64,000 nucleotides of DNA from Thalassotalea sediminis (GTDB taxonomy: Bacteria; Pseudomonadota; Gammaproteobacteria; Enterobacterales; Alteromonadaceae), in the NCBI RefSeq assembly GCF_030295915.1, contig NZ_AP027361.1, forward strand, positions 1,240,001 to 1,304,000, written 5' to 3'. The translations under genes were made by a program, and so were the position numbers. The notes beneath the pieces are model-generated. The model had not been told where the DNA came from. It saw only the letters and a list, made by a program, of their open reading frames with translations, and searched no databases. Each line of letters begins with the position of its first letter. Position 1 is the first letter of the stretch. This document shows, one piece after another, positions 8,700-18,077 of the stretch.

Positions 8700-11102
8700 A
8701 TGAAAAAGCTAGTTTTGAGTCTCGCAATTGCAAGCACCCTTGGCTTGGTAGCCTGTGATAGCGAAACTGTCAAAGATGTTAAAAAAGAGGTAGCAAATGA
8801 GGCTCCTGTAGTTGTTACACCCGCGCGAATTGTATTTGATCCAGCGTCAGGCATAGAAGGCCTCTCAGTACCGAATGACCTGATTTTTTCAGGCTCTCAA
8901 GACGGAACACTTGAAATTCCAGTAGCAGATCCAACAAATGGTGCAGATCCTTTTGTAGCGGCTAGCGCACTCGATGGCTGGTCGACAGTAAATCCATTTG
9001 TGATTAATATCGATGTACCTGACGGTCGTATGCTAGATGGTGATAGCGTCTTTAATCCAAATTCAGTTCGTGTATTTGAAACGATTATGGGCGGAGACAC
9101 GTCAGATGCAGATTGTGCCACAGTTACGCGAGGCCTCGCTTGCAAGGTTGTTAAAGAATTAACGTATTTAGAAGATTTTGTTACGCAAAAATCGGGCAAT
9201 GCAGTTGCTTTCGTTCCACTTAAGCCACTAAAAGGCAAAACTACTTATGTCTTTGCGTTAACGAATAGTTTGCAAGATAGTGATGGTAATGCCATTGCAG
9301 GTTCAACAACGTATGAACTTGCTCGACAAGATATCAATGAAAAACCACTTGGCAGTGAATCACAACTCGTACTTCAAGGTGTCATCAATAGTTACGAAAA
9401 AGCGGTGGTTGCTGCTGGTGTACCAAGTGAAGACATTATTTATACGATGGCGATGACAACGCAATCGACAACTGATGTTATGAATACCTTAAAAAGCTTA
9501 ATGGCGAATAACCTGCAGCAAGGCAACTATCCATCGGTAACAATGAGCGATACCGGTATGTCTGTTGCTGATGTTCTGGCAGCGCAGTTACCGCCATCAG
9601 CGGTACCTTTATATTCAGCAGCAAATTATTTGAAAGGTAGTATTACTTTACCATATTATTCAGGAATACCTTCGGCTGAAAACCCTACAGCGCCCGTCAA
9701 CACTTGGTGGACAGCATTATGTGATTCTGCAGCAATGTTAGCAGGCCTTGCTGCACAAAACCCTGCAGCTATTCCAGCAGAAGCGGTGAGTCCTACTGAT
9801 GAGCAATGTATGGCAATATCTCAAGCGAGTGGTTTGCCTGCGCCAGGTTTACGTGACTTGGGCATTGATACTGAACGTAACTTAACGAAATATAATCCAG
9901 TACCAAAAGTGAATGCGATGTTGCCACTTGAAGTACAGATGACAACGCCAGATTTGGCTTGGGCTAACCCTGTTCGTGCAAGCATGGGGCTACCTGCACT
10001 ATCTGAGCCAGCAGAAGGTTGGCCGGTTGTCATTCTTCAACATGGCATTACAACGAAAAAAGAAGTAATGCTAAATCTAACGGGCATTTTGGCTATTAAT
10101 GGTATCGCAACGGTCGCCATTGACTACCCGTTACATGGTACACGAGGTTTTGATGTTGATGGCGTGCCAGGCGACGACATTAATGCGACTGAAATAAGTG
10201 CATTACACTACATGAACTTAGGTAGCATGTTAACGATGCGAGATAACACCCGTCAAAGTGCAATAGATTTACTGGGCTTACGTATGGGGTTAAACTTCTT
10301 TAATGGCGTTGATAGTGATGGCAACAACATCAATATTAATACCAATGAAGTGCACTTTTTAGGGCACTCATTAGGTGCTATTTATGGAATGAATGCGGTA
10401 ACATTAGCAAATACACCACTTGCGCCAACGTTTGATCCACTACTTAAAATTACGACAAACATCTTAGCGATGCCAGGATTAATGTTACCTAACTTTGGTA
10501 TTGAATCTCCGGCCTTTGAAAGCTTAGCCAAGTCGAATTTAGCACTTAGTTCTTCTGATGAATTTGCTGCTTTCATCGCGCAGTCTTATCCAACAGGTTA
10601 TACTCAAGAACAGTTGTCTGGTGCGTATGAGCTTTTCTATGATAGCTTAGAGCCAAGCCAACAAGCGTCACTTGATGCGGTATTTGCACAATTTACTTTA
10701 ATTGCTCAAACAGTAAATGATTCAGGTGACCCGGTAAATTATGTTCAACAGTTAGCCGCAACGGCTACACCAACGTTGTTATTTGAAATTGTTGGTGATG
10801 GTATGGACAATTTGCCAGATCAAGTAGTAACCAATACTTCACCATTTACGCCGTTGGGAGGTACTGAACCTGCTATTGCCTTATTGGGGTTACCTAATGT
10901 AAATGACTCTGCACAAGGTTCTGGGGCTGTTAGATTTAAATATGGTCATCATGGTTCATTACTTGATCCTAGAGCTAATGAAGCATCCCCTGATGCAGAA
11001 AAAAGCGCACGTGTAATGACTGAAATGCAAAAACAATTAGTAAGCTTTATCTTGAGTAAAGGTCAAGCTATTGTTGTTAACGATGCAGACGTAATAAAAT
11101 AG
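8700..11102 (+). CDS. Pla-1/cef-family (VolA-like) surface lipase lipoprotein
   Basis: An 800-residue lipoprotein: the signal peptide ends in LGLVAC (Cys19). The architecture is that of the Pla-1/cef family of extracellular lipases, including Vibrio VolA, a surface lysophospholipase: a long N-terminal bacterial lipase domain and then an alpha/beta hydrolase with ILQHGITT (oxyanion region), GHSLG (Ser557) and a late GHHGS segment supplying His. It would release fatty acids from external phospholipids or triglycerides for uptake. ATG 8700 is chosen because GGGGAG stands 5 bases before it and the signal peptide follows. fadD is nearby and a FadR-like site lies upstream, which fits lipid scavenging. 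Confidence 0.88.
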   Translation: MKKLVLSLAIASTLGLVACDSETVKDVKKEVANEAPVVVTPARIVFDPASGIEGLSVPNDLIFSGSQDGTLEIPVADPTNGADPFVAASALDGWSTVNPFVINIDVPDGRMLDGDSVFNPNSVRVFETIMGGDTSDADCATVTRGLACKVVKELTYLEDFVTQKSGNAVAFVPLKPLKGKTTYVFALTNSLQDSDGNAIAGSTTYELARQDINEKPLGSESQLVLQGVINSYEKAVVAAGVPSEDIIYTMAMTTQSTTDVMNTLKSLMANNLQQGNYPSVTMSDTGMSVADVLAAQLPPSAVPLYSAANYLKGSITLPYYSGIPSAENPTAPVNTWWTALCDSAAMLAGLAAQNPAAIPAEAVSPTDEQCMAISQASGLPAPGLRDLGIDTERNLTKYNPVPKVNAMLPLEVQMTTPDLAWANPVRASMGLPALSEPAEGWPVVILQHGITTKKEVMLNLTGILAINGIATVAIDYPLHGTRGFDVDGVPGDDINATEISALHYMNLGSMLTMRDNTRQSAIDLLGLRMGLNFFNGVDSDGNNININTNEVHFLGHSLGAIYGMNAVTLANTPLAPTFDPLLKITTNILAMPGLMLPNFGIESPAFESLAKSNLALSSSDEFAAFIAQSYPTGYTQEQLSGAYELFYDSLEPSQQASLDAVFAQFTLIAQTVNDSGDPVNYVQQLAATATPTLLFEIVGDGMDNLPDQVVTNTSPFTPLGGTEPAIALLGLPNVNDSAQGSGAVRFKYGHHGSLLDPRANEASPDAEKSARVMTEMQKQLVSFILSKGQAIVVNDADVIK

Positions 11103-11129
11103 CGTCAATACACTTTACAATTTTTATCA

Positions 11130-11162
11130 AAAGCCTCAACGTATATCGTTGGGGCTTTTTTT
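11130..11162 (+). terminator. terminator after the lipase gene
   Basis: AAGCCTCAACG (11131-11141) pairs with CGTTGGGGCTT (11147-11157, one G-T wobble), loop of 5, followed by an eight-T run. Confidence 0.88.
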
Positions 11163-11319
11163 ATGAAAATTAACCCCCATTTATACCAAATAGAATAAAA
11201 ATATATTCAGTAGCCGAGTGAACGTTGAATATTCAAGAAGTCTTATCTCTATGAATAGGCTAGTGTTTTATTATTACTGAATAGTACTTGTTATCCGAAT
11301 GACTAAAAGGGAGTATCCT

Positions 11320-12363
11320 TTGGAATTTTTATACGAATATGGTTTGTTTCTCGCTAAAACAATTACCTTTGTGCTAGCTTTCGCAGGAATTGTTGCCATT
11401 ATTGCAGCATCAGCAATGAAGCAAGCACAGAAAAAGGGAGAGCTTGAAGTTTCTGATATCTCTGAACAACTGAAAGATATTGAAGAAGAAGTAACTCACC
11501 ATTTATTGAGTAAAGAAGCGCTTAAAGAAAAAGAAAAACAAGATAAGAAAGCTGAGAAATTAAAAGCCAAAGAAGATAAAAAAGCTGCTGATGAGGGCAC
11601 AAATAAGTCTGAACCAAAGTTATTTGTTATTGATTTTAAAGGTAGCATAGACGCTAAAGAGGTTTCTGCATTAAGAGAAGAAATTACCGCAATTTTGATG
11701 GTAGCGACAGCGCAAGATGAAGTACTCGTAAAGCTTGAAAGTAGTGGTGGTATGGCTCACTGTTATGGCCTAGCAGCATCGCAATTGGAGCGTATTAAGC
11801 AAGCAAATATCCCACTCACTATTTCAGTCGATAAAGTCGCTGCTAGTGGCGGTTATATGATGGCTTGCGTAGCAGATAAAATTGTAAGTGCGCCTTTTGC
11901 TATCGTGGGCTCGATAGGGGTTATTGCTCAAATCCCTAACTTTAATAAAGTATTGAAGAAAAATGATGTTGAATTTGAACAGCTTACTGCTGGTGAATTT
12001 AAACGTACATTAACGATGTTTGGCGAAAATACAGATAAGGGGCGAGAGAAATTTAAAGAAGAGCTAGAGGAAATGCACGACCTTTTTAAAGCACATATTA
12101 AAGAACATCGCCCAGAATTAGATGTTGAAAGTGTAGCAACGGGAGAAACTTGGTTAGGTAAGAAAGCAATCGCATTAAACCTCGTTGACAGTTTAATGAC
12201 GAGTGATGACTACATTTGCCAAGCCAATAAAGAAAAGAAAGTTATCGGGATAAAATATGCCGTTAAAAAAGGGTTAGCTGACAAACTTTCGAAAGCAGCA
12301 TCAATGTCGATTGATAACGTTATGAGTAAGTTATGGCAACATAATCGTATTTTTCCTAGTTGA
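11320..12363 (+). CDS. sohB: inner membrane peptidase SohB (S49 family)
   Basis: A 347-residue membrane-anchored serine peptidase related to SppA. It has one N-terminal membrane segment (about 8-33), a Lys/Glu-rich linker (60-100) and an S49 domain with KLESSGGMAHCYG, VDKVAASGGYMMACVADKI (nucleophile Ser176) and IVGSIGVIAQ. Much of it is nearly identical to E. coli SohB. An upstream ATG at 11299 is in frame but has no ribosome site. TTG 11320 has AAGGGAG ending 6 bases before it, and its product begins MEFLYEYGLFLAK, like E. coli MELLSEYGLFLAK. TTG is therefore the likely start. Confidence 0.95.
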   Translation: MEFLYEYGLFLAKTITFVLAFAGIVAIIAASAMKQAQKKGELEVSDISEQLKDIEEEVTHHLLSKEALKEKEKQDKKAEKLKAKEDKKAADEGTNKSEPKLFVIDFKGSIDAKEVSALREEITAILMVATAQDEVLVKLESSGGMAHCYGLAASQLERIKQANIPLTISVDKVAASGGYMMACVADKIVSAPFAIVGSIGVIAQIPNFNKVLKKNDVEFEQLTAGEFKRTLTMFGENTDKGREKFKEELEEMHDLFKAHIKEHRPELDVESVATGETWLGKKAIALNLVDSLMTSDDYICQANKEKKVIGIKYAVKKGLADKLSKAASMSIDNVMSKLWQHNRIFPS

Positions 12364-12389
12364 GATGTTTAAACAGGCGACGTTAATAC

Positions 12390-13076
12390 ATGGACGCAAA
12401 TTTTTGGCATAAATGTTGGCAGCGAAACACTATAGGGTTTCATCAAGTTGAGTTTCATCCTTGGCTTGAACAGCTTATATTGCCTGAATTATTAACAAGT
12501 AATGACACTGCGAATGCGATTGATAGCGATGACGCTTGTAAACGTGTATTTGTGCCATTATCAGGTAAATCAGATGATATGTTATGGTTTGCTAACTATG
12601 GTGAAGTCGTTGGTGCTGAGTTAAGTCGTATTGCTTGCCGTGATTTTTTTAAAGAACAAGGGCTTGATATTCAAGCTCAAGTACATGATGAGTTTAATGT
12701 ATATCAACATGAAAACATTAGCTTGTGGCAAGGGGACTTTTTTAATTTAACGTGTGAAGATGTCGGCGACTTTCATTGGATATATGATAGGGCAGCTCTT
12801 GTTGCATTACCTGAGGAAATGCAACAACGCTATGTCAAGCATTTACAGACGTTTATAAAGCCTATAACTAAACTGTTTTTATTAACGGTAGAGTTTCCTG
12901 CCAATGAAATGTCTGGTCCACCTTTTTCTATAAATGAAACTGCCGTTAAGGCGTTATTTAACAATTATAATGTTAACTGTTTGGCCGTAAAGGCGATACC
13001 TGATAAACGCTTCGCTCAACGTGTATTTAACGTTAGTCAGTTCGTTGAAAAGCTTTACGTAATTACCCATCATTAA
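12390..13076 (+). CDS. tpm: thiopurine S-methyltransferase (bacterial TPMT)
   Basis: A SAM-dependent methyltransferase of 228 residues. In bacteria this family detoxifies selenium and tellurium oxyanions and thiopurines by S/Se-methylation. Recognisable segments are the start MDANFWHKCWQRNTIGFHQ, VFVPLSGKSDDMLWFA (motif I), VVGAELSRIACRDFF and DRAALVALP. It starts 27 bases after sohB on the same strand, so it may be read from the same transcript. It ends a few bases before a long palindrome. Confidence 0.93.
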   Translation: MDANFWHKCWQRNTIGFHQVEFHPWLEQLILPELLTSNDTANAIDSDDACKRVFVPLSGKSDDMLWFANYGEVVGAELSRIACRDFFKEQGLDIQAQVHDEFNVYQHENISLWQGDFFNLTCEDVGDFHWIYDRAALVALPEEMQQRYVKHLQTFIKPITKLFLLTVEFPANEMSGPPFSINETAVKALFNNYNVNCLAVKAIPDKRFAQRVFNVSQFVEKLYVITHH

Positions 13077-13088
13077 TGCAAAAAGTGC

Positions 13089-13142
13089 AAAAAGGGGTCA
13101 GGTACATTAAAGTTTTACCTTTAATGTACCTGACCCCTTTTT
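13089..13142. repeat. 24-bp perfect palindrome of the GGGGTCAGGTAC type
   Basis: Bases 13089-13112 are the exact reverse complement of 13119-13142 around a 6-base loop (TTTTAC). The arm contains AAAAAGGGGTCAGGTACATT. Palindromes with this GGGGTCAGGTAC core occur across gammaproteobacterial genomes, often as REP-like elements near Y1 (RAYT/DUF1568) transposases; that is from memory. No transposase lies in the window. A-runs and T-runs at its ends mean it can also act as a bidirectional terminator between the convergent tpm and symporter genes. Confidence 0.8.
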
Positions 13143-13153
13143 TGATTATGTTG

Positions 13154-14494
13154 TCAATCTTTTAAATGATGAAAGTCAATTTCTTCTATTTTCTGGCCTG
13201 CTTTTTCATTGTTGAAAATGTCTTGATCTAACTGTCCTTCCGATTTCGCTACAATTGTCGTTACCATGCAATCACCGGTAACATTTACAGCTGTTCGGGT
13301 CATGTCGAGTAAACGGTCAACACCAATAATTAACGCTATACCTTCAACGGGCAGACCTACTTGATCTAGCACCATAGCAAGCATGATTAAACCAACACCA
13401 GGTACGCCAGCAGTACCAACTGAAGCTAATGTGGCTGTTAAAATAACAGTTAAGAAATCGGTAACTGTTAAGTCGACATTGAATACCTGTGCAATGAATA
13501 CTGTCGCAACACCTTGCATAATTGCAGTACCATCCATATTGATTGTTGCACCTAATGGCACAGTAAAGGATGAAATTGCATTATTTGCGCCAATTTTCTT
13601 GGTTGCAGTTTCCATGGTAACTGGAATTGTTGCATTGCTACTTGAAGTAGAAAATGCAAATAACATTGCATCTCGCATCTTCTTTAAAAATGTTAAAGGG
13701 TTTAAGCCCGCTAATGCTTTTAATAAGACTGAGTAGGTGACAGTGCCATGCAATATTAGTACGAAAAATACAACGAAGAAATATTTGATAATATTCCCGA
13801 ACACACTAAAGTCCATGGTGGCAAAGAGTTTAGCAAGCAAACAAAAGACCCCGTATGGCGCTAAGTTCATTAATATTGTTACCAATCGCATTATCACAAC
13901 GTTTAAGTCTTCAAACATTTTTGCAATGCGGTTACCTGACTCGCCTGAAAGTGCAATCGCGATACCAAAAAGTAGTGCGAAGATAATGACTTGCAGCATA
14001 TTTCCTTGTGCAAAAGCTGCAAAAGGATTAGTTGGAAACATCTGTATAAACACTTGCGCTAAGCTTGGTGCCTCTTTCGCTTCAAATGAAGTACTCGTTG
14101 TCATATTTACACCTTCACCTGGTGAAACAACCAAAGCGATAAACATGGCAATACTGATGGCAATAGCGGTTGTGAGTAGATATAAACTAACGGCTTTGCC
14201 GCCAATTCTACCTAATTTTGTTGTATCTTGTAACGAACACGTTCCACAGATCAGTGAAACAAACACTAGTGGAACAACGAGCATTTTTAAACTGGCGATG
14301 AATATTTGTCCACCAACTTCAAATACACCATCCACTAAAAAGCTCTTAAGTGATAATTCAAATAAAGCGAGGTTTAAGACGAAATCGCCCGACTTGCCCA
14401 TAAGTGATTGTAATACAAGGCCTGATAGTATGCCTAGCACCATACCAATAACGATTCTTGCCGTTAATCCAAAAGGTTTTTTAGTTGTTGTCAT
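13154..14494 (-). CDS. dicarboxylate/amino acid:cation symporter (DAACS family)
   Basis: A 446-residue inner membrane transporter of the GltP/DctA/GltPh family, importing glutamate, aspartate or C4-dicarboxylates with Na+ or H+. It carries the serine-rich hairpin STSSSNATIPVT, the NMDGT motif in GATINMDGTA, the second hairpin ASVGTAGVPG and the substrate-binding DRLLDMTRTAVNVTGD of TM8. The Arg in DMTRTAVNVTGD, with Asp and Asn nearby, is the acidic-amino-acid pattern, so glutamate/aspartate is likelier than neutral substrates. It is convergent to tpm across the palindrome. Confidence 0.9.
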   Translation of the reverse strand: MTTTKKPFGLTARIVIGMVLGILSGLVLQSLMGKSGDFVLNLALFELSLKSFLVDGVFEVGGQIFIASLKMLVVPLVFVSLICGTCSLQDTTKLGRIGGKAVSLYLLTTAIAISIAMFIALVVSPGEGVNMTTSTSFEAKEAPSLAQVFIQMFPTNPFAAFAQGNMLQVIIFALLFGIAIALSGESGNRIAKMFEDLNVVIMRLVTILMNLAPYGVFCLLAKLFATMDFSVFGNIIKYFFVVFFVLILHGTVTYSVLLKALAGLNPLTFLKKMRDAMLFAFSTSSSNATIPVTMETATKKIGANNAISSFTVPLGATINMDGTAIMQGVATVFIAQVFNVDLTVTDFLTVILTATLASVGTAGVPGVGLIMLAMVLDQVGLPVEGIALIIGVDRLLDMTRTAVNVTGDCMVTTIVAKSEGQLDQDIFNNEKAGQKIEEIDFHHLKD

Positions 14495-14661
14495 AATTCT
14501 TTTTTGGGTGAGGAGTGAATTTTTCCGTAAAGAGTACCAGTTAATGAGGTGTTTAAAAACCTAGTGTTTGGGGTTTTTTAAATAAGTTAGTGACCTTTTT
14601 CTTTTTTTTCGGTTAATATTAAACTGTTATCTAATTAAAACAACATCAGGGAGATGCTTGT

Positions 14662-16896
14662 ATGGCACTAATGAGAACCGTCTTTTATATCATTTGTTGC
14701 ATGGCTCTAATCGGCTGTGGTGGAGGAGATGGCGGACTTAGTCAAGACGGTCCATCCGATCCATCTACACCTGATCCCATTACTATCTCGTTGAGTTTAT
14801 CTGACACAAATGTATCAGATGCAGCGCCAATTACGGTTACCGCTACAGTTAAGCAAGGCAATAGTCCTCTCGCTAATCGACTTGTTTCCTTTGAAGTAAA
14901 TGATTCAGAGTTAGCGTATTTGTCACCTGAAAATGGGGCAAGTTCTACAAATAGTGAAGGTGTTGCAACTGTCATGCTAATGGCGGGGACTAAAGCTGGC
15001 GGCGGCGATGTTATTGCCACAATTTCGTCAGGGGAAGAATCTAATTCAGTTGGTTTTAATAGCGCCGGTGACGGTACCAATGTAGCAAACCCTAAAGTAT
15101 CAGCTATTACGCTTTTTGCCAGTAACCAACAGATAGCATCAAGTGGTGCCGATGAGGTTGAACTAACGGCGATTGTTAAAGATAAAGACAATAATTTGCT
15201 TGCCAATACAAATGTCTCTTTTAGTGCTAGTTCAGGTGGTGTTGTAGTAACGCAAGGCAACACAGGCCTCGATGGTAGAGCAATTGCAAAATTAACGACA
15301 GCGGGTGAACCACAAAATCGATTGATTTCATTGGTAGCTCAAGTTGAAGACATTACAGATAGTATTAATATTCAAGTCGTAGGTACGAGTATAAACTTAA
15401 CCGGTTCTAGCTCGCTTGCAATTAATGACACCTCAACCTATATCGTTAATGTATTAGATTCAGACGGTAATGGTATTGCAGAAACAAATGTTACTTTATC
15501 GTTACTGAATGAATCAACAGAAACACCAGCAGGGCAAGTAGCAAATATAACGCTGCCAGTATCAGTAATGACAGATACTACAGGGAAAGCGACGATCGAT
15601 GTTACTGGAACAACAGGTGGCACAAATACGATTGTTGCCAATGCATTAGGCGCAATTACTGAACTCGACGTAGCTGTACAAGCAGATTCATTTATCTTTA
15701 CTGGGTTTAATAACAAAGTAAATGGTAATGTGAACCCTTCTATTAGCCCTGAATTGCCTGATGTATTACTATCGAAAACAGTAGATGTGACGCTAACATG
15801 GTTACGTTCTGGTCAGCCAGTGGCTGATAATACACCGGTTAACTTTACGACAACACGCGGTAATTTAGCCAGTGCAAGCGGCGTAACAAGTAACGGTAAG
15901 GTGACTGCATCAATCACATCGACTAACGCGGGTAAAGCATTGGTTACCTTTACAGGTTCTGATGGCAATATTGTATTAAACAACCAAATAGAATTTGAAT
16001 TTATTGCAGAAGATGCTGATAGAATTATTGCACAAGCTTCACCAAACTCTATTGCACCAAACGGTGATACTTCAACGATATCTGTTGTCGTAAGAGATCC
16101 GAATGGTAATTTAGTTAAAAATAAAGTGGTAGATTTTAACTTATCAGATACTAATGGTGGCAGTATCTTTCCAGCGAGCGCTACGACAGACCGAAATGGC
16201 GCAGCATCCACGGTCTATACCTCAAATACAGTATCGGCTGAGAACGAGGTTATAATAACGGCAACGGTCAAAGACACGCCTAGTGTTTCAGACGTTGTCA
16301 ATTTAACCGTCGCAGATAGAGAGCTTTTTATCTCGATTGGTACCGGTAATGAAGTAGAAGAAATTGAAACAGATACCTATAAGAAAACTTATTCAGTGTT
16401 TGTTACCGATGTAGACTCTACGCCAGTAGAAAATGCTGAGTTAACGGTTTCAGCAATACCTCGATACTTTTATAAAGGTATGTGGGTGCATGTGCTCGAT
16501 GAAAACGGTGAATTTTTATATTGGGGCGCTCAACATTCAATTCGTTGTGACAATGAAGATGTTAACCGTAATGGTATTTTAGATCCTGGCGAAGACGTTA
16601 ACGGTGACGGCATGTTAACGCCTGGTAATATTGTAGCGGCTGATGGCAACATAACGACTGATGATACCGGTAGGGCAGTAATAGACATTGTGTACCCACA
16701 AAGTGATTCAAGATGGGTAGACATTCAGTTAAAAGTGTCAACAAAAGTAACAGGCACCGAAAACTTATCGCAATCAACCTTTACACTACCTGTGTCAGCC
16801 GAAGACGTGAACAGTGAGTTTATTAACCCTCCGGTTGAAAATACAATGTTAAGAAGCCCTTATGGCTTATTGGCTGATTGTACTTCAATAGATTAA
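14662..16896 (+). CDS. lipoprotein with tandem bacterial Ig-like (Big_1) domains
   Basis: A 744-residue exported lipoprotein; the signal ends in ALIGC (Cys19), followed by a Gly/Asp/Ser-rich linker. The rest is about six beta-rich repeats of roughly 100 residues, each closing with a G-x-A/V-x-A/V-x-turn strand (GVATVML, GRAIAKLT, GKATIDVTG, GKVTASITS, GAASTVYTS, GRAVIDIV), as in Big_1/invasin-like domains. Around residues 632-655 there is an Asp/Asn-rich DVNRNGILDPGEDVNGDG segment typical of calcium-binding loops. AGGGAG stands 8 bases before the ATG. It is probably a surface or periplasmic adhesin-like or structural protein; its ligand is unknown. Confidence 0.82.
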   Translation: MALMRTVFYIICCMALIGCGGGDGGLSQDGPSDPSTPDPITISLSLSDTNVSDAAPITVTATVKQGNSPLANRLVSFEVNDSELAYLSPENGASSTNSEGVATVMLMAGTKAGGGDVIATISSGEESNSVGFNSAGDGTNVANPKVSAITLFASNQQIASSGADEVELTAIVKDKDNNLLANTNVSFSASSGGVVVTQGNTGLDGRAIAKLTTAGEPQNRLISLVAQVEDITDSINIQVVGTSINLTGSSSLAINDTSTYIVNVLDSDGNGIAETNVTLSLLNESTETPAGQVANITLPVSVMTDTTGKATIDVTGTTGGTNTIVANALGAITELDVAVQADSFIFTGFNNKVNGNVNPSISPELPDVLLSKTVDVTLTWLRSGQPVADNTPVNFTTTRGNLASASGVTSNGKVTASITSTNAGKALVTFTGSDGNIVLNNQIEFEFIAEDADRIIAQASPNSIAPNGDTSTISVVVRDPNGNLVKNKVVDFNLSDTNGGSIFPASATTDRNGAASTVYTSNTVSAENEVIITATVKDTPSVSDVVNLTVADRELFISIGTGNEVEEIETDTYKKTYSVFVTDVDSTPVENAELTVSAIPRYFYKGMWVHVLDENGEFLYWGAQHSIRCDNEDVNRNGILDPGEDVNGDGMLTPGNIVAADGNITTDDTGRAVIDIVYPQSDSRWVDIQLKVSTKVTGTENLSQSTFTLPVSAEDVNSEFINPPVENTMLRSPYGLLADCTSID

Positions 16897-16915
16897 GTTA
16901 TCTGTTGATATAGAT

Positions 16916-16943
16916 AAAAAAAGCCGCTTATGCGGCTTTTTTT
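16916..16943 (+). terminator. terminator after the Ig-like lipoprotein gene
   Basis: AAGCCGC (16921-16927) pairs with GCGGCTT (16932-16938) with loop TTAT, flanked by A- and T-runs that extend the stem and give T-tails on both strands. It can also serve the convergent arginase-family gene. Confidence 0.88.
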
Positions 16944-16973
16944 TATAAAACAAATATAAACAAAGTACGTTGG

Positions 16974-18077
16974 CTATTTTGCCATGGCAGCGATTAGCAT
17001 AGCTGATAGGTCTGCTCCATGCTTTAACGTTGTTTTCGCACTTTCAATACCTTGCCCCGTACTATCTGTAAATGGCGCTATTTCCATCATATCAGCTCCG
17101 GTAATCGGGTATTGAGCGGCTAATGCCTTTAAAATCGTCATGGCTTGGTCAGGTGATAATCCATCTGCTTCAGGTGTACCTGTTGCTGCTGCAAACTTTT
17201 GATCGAGTGCGTCAATATCAAAGCTGACATAAAGTTCATCTATATTTTCGTCTTTTAAATGCGATAAAATATCGCTTATAACGCTGTCTACACCACGTTC
17301 AATGATTTCGTTAGCCCAGTGCTGTTTTACACCAAAGGTTGACTCCCAGTGCGACTTTGGCTTACCACTTGAACGAATACCTAACTGAATTAGATGGCTT
17401 GCGTCATGTAAATCATTAAGGATATGAGTACACCAAGAACCAAAGCATAAGTCGATGCCGAGTCTTTCTACCAGTAAATCAGTATGGGCGTCAAAGTGAA
17501 TAATCGCTGCACGTTTTCCTTGCTTTTTCTTCGCTTGTAAATAGGCTTTTGTCAGTGGATAGCTGTTGGAATGATCGCCGCCAATACCAAAAATACCTTT
17601 ATCAGGGTATAACGCATAAAAATCATGCAATACATCTTCAGTAATGGTCAAAGGGCTAACGGCTAGTGGGCTGTCTTCGTCATTGTACAACGCTTTACGA
17701 CAATTACTTATCGTCCCTTCATTTAAGTACTTATCGTGCAGTAGATGAGGAATTACACGTACATCACCTAAATCGAAACTTTCTGACTCGGGGTGATGTT
17801 CTAACAATGCTGAGCGCACAAACAGAGGCCCCCAGTTAGCGCCTCGTAAAATGCCACCACCACAATCTGAAGCAATTCCAAGTATAACGGCCTTACTGCT
17901 GTCATTTAAAGACGTTAAACTATCTTGCCAATGTTTATCGATATTTTCAGTCGTACCAAAGAGCTTTTGATGTAGTTGTTCTTTTCTTTCTTTAGCGGTA
18001 TTTACGGTAAATACGCCATTGCCAGGAGGGCATAAACTTTGTTGTATCTTTTGTAAAAATGCTACTTGCGTTGTCAT
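16974..18077 (-). CDS. arginase/formiminoglutamase-family ureohydrolase
   Basis: A 367-residue ureohydrolase with the binuclear Mn-binding signatures: GGDHS (His169), HFDAHTD (Asp196, His198, Asp200) and SFDIDALD further on. Family members hydrolyse arginine, agmatine, formiminoglutamate or guanidino acids, and the substrate cannot be fixed from these motifs. The long N-terminal extension before the first conserved block (ILGIASDCGG) and the length exceed typical arginases (about 300). No hut, spe or arg genes are adjacent. It is divergent from topA across a 382-base gap. Confidence 0.85.
   Translation of the reverse strand: MTTQVAFLQKIQQSLCPPGNGVFTVNTAKERKEQLHQKLFGTTENIDKHWQDSLTSLNDSSKAVILGIASDCGGGILRGANWGPLFVRSALLEHHPESESFDLGDVRVIPHLLHDKYLNEGTISNCRKALYNDEDSPLAVSPLTITEDVLHDFYALYPDKGIFGIGGDHSNSYPLTKAYLQAKKKQGKRAAIIHFDAHTDLLVERLGIDLCFGSWCTHILNDLHDASHLIQLGIRSSGKPKSHWESTFGVKQHWANEIIERGVDSVISDILSHLKDENIDELYVSFDIDALDQKFAAATGTPEADGLSPDQAMTILKALAAQYPITGADMMEIAPFTDSTGQGIESAKTTLKHGADLSAMLIAAMAK

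Noticed and set aside
13383..14564. Plus-strand frames opposite the symporter gene
   Set aside because: They are antisense to a clear DAACS transporter with all its motifs and have no start signals or homology.
14742..16724. Minus-strand frames opposite the Ig-like lipoprotein
   Set aside because: Low-complexity shadows (Ser/Val/Leu-rich) caused by the repetitive composition of the real gene.
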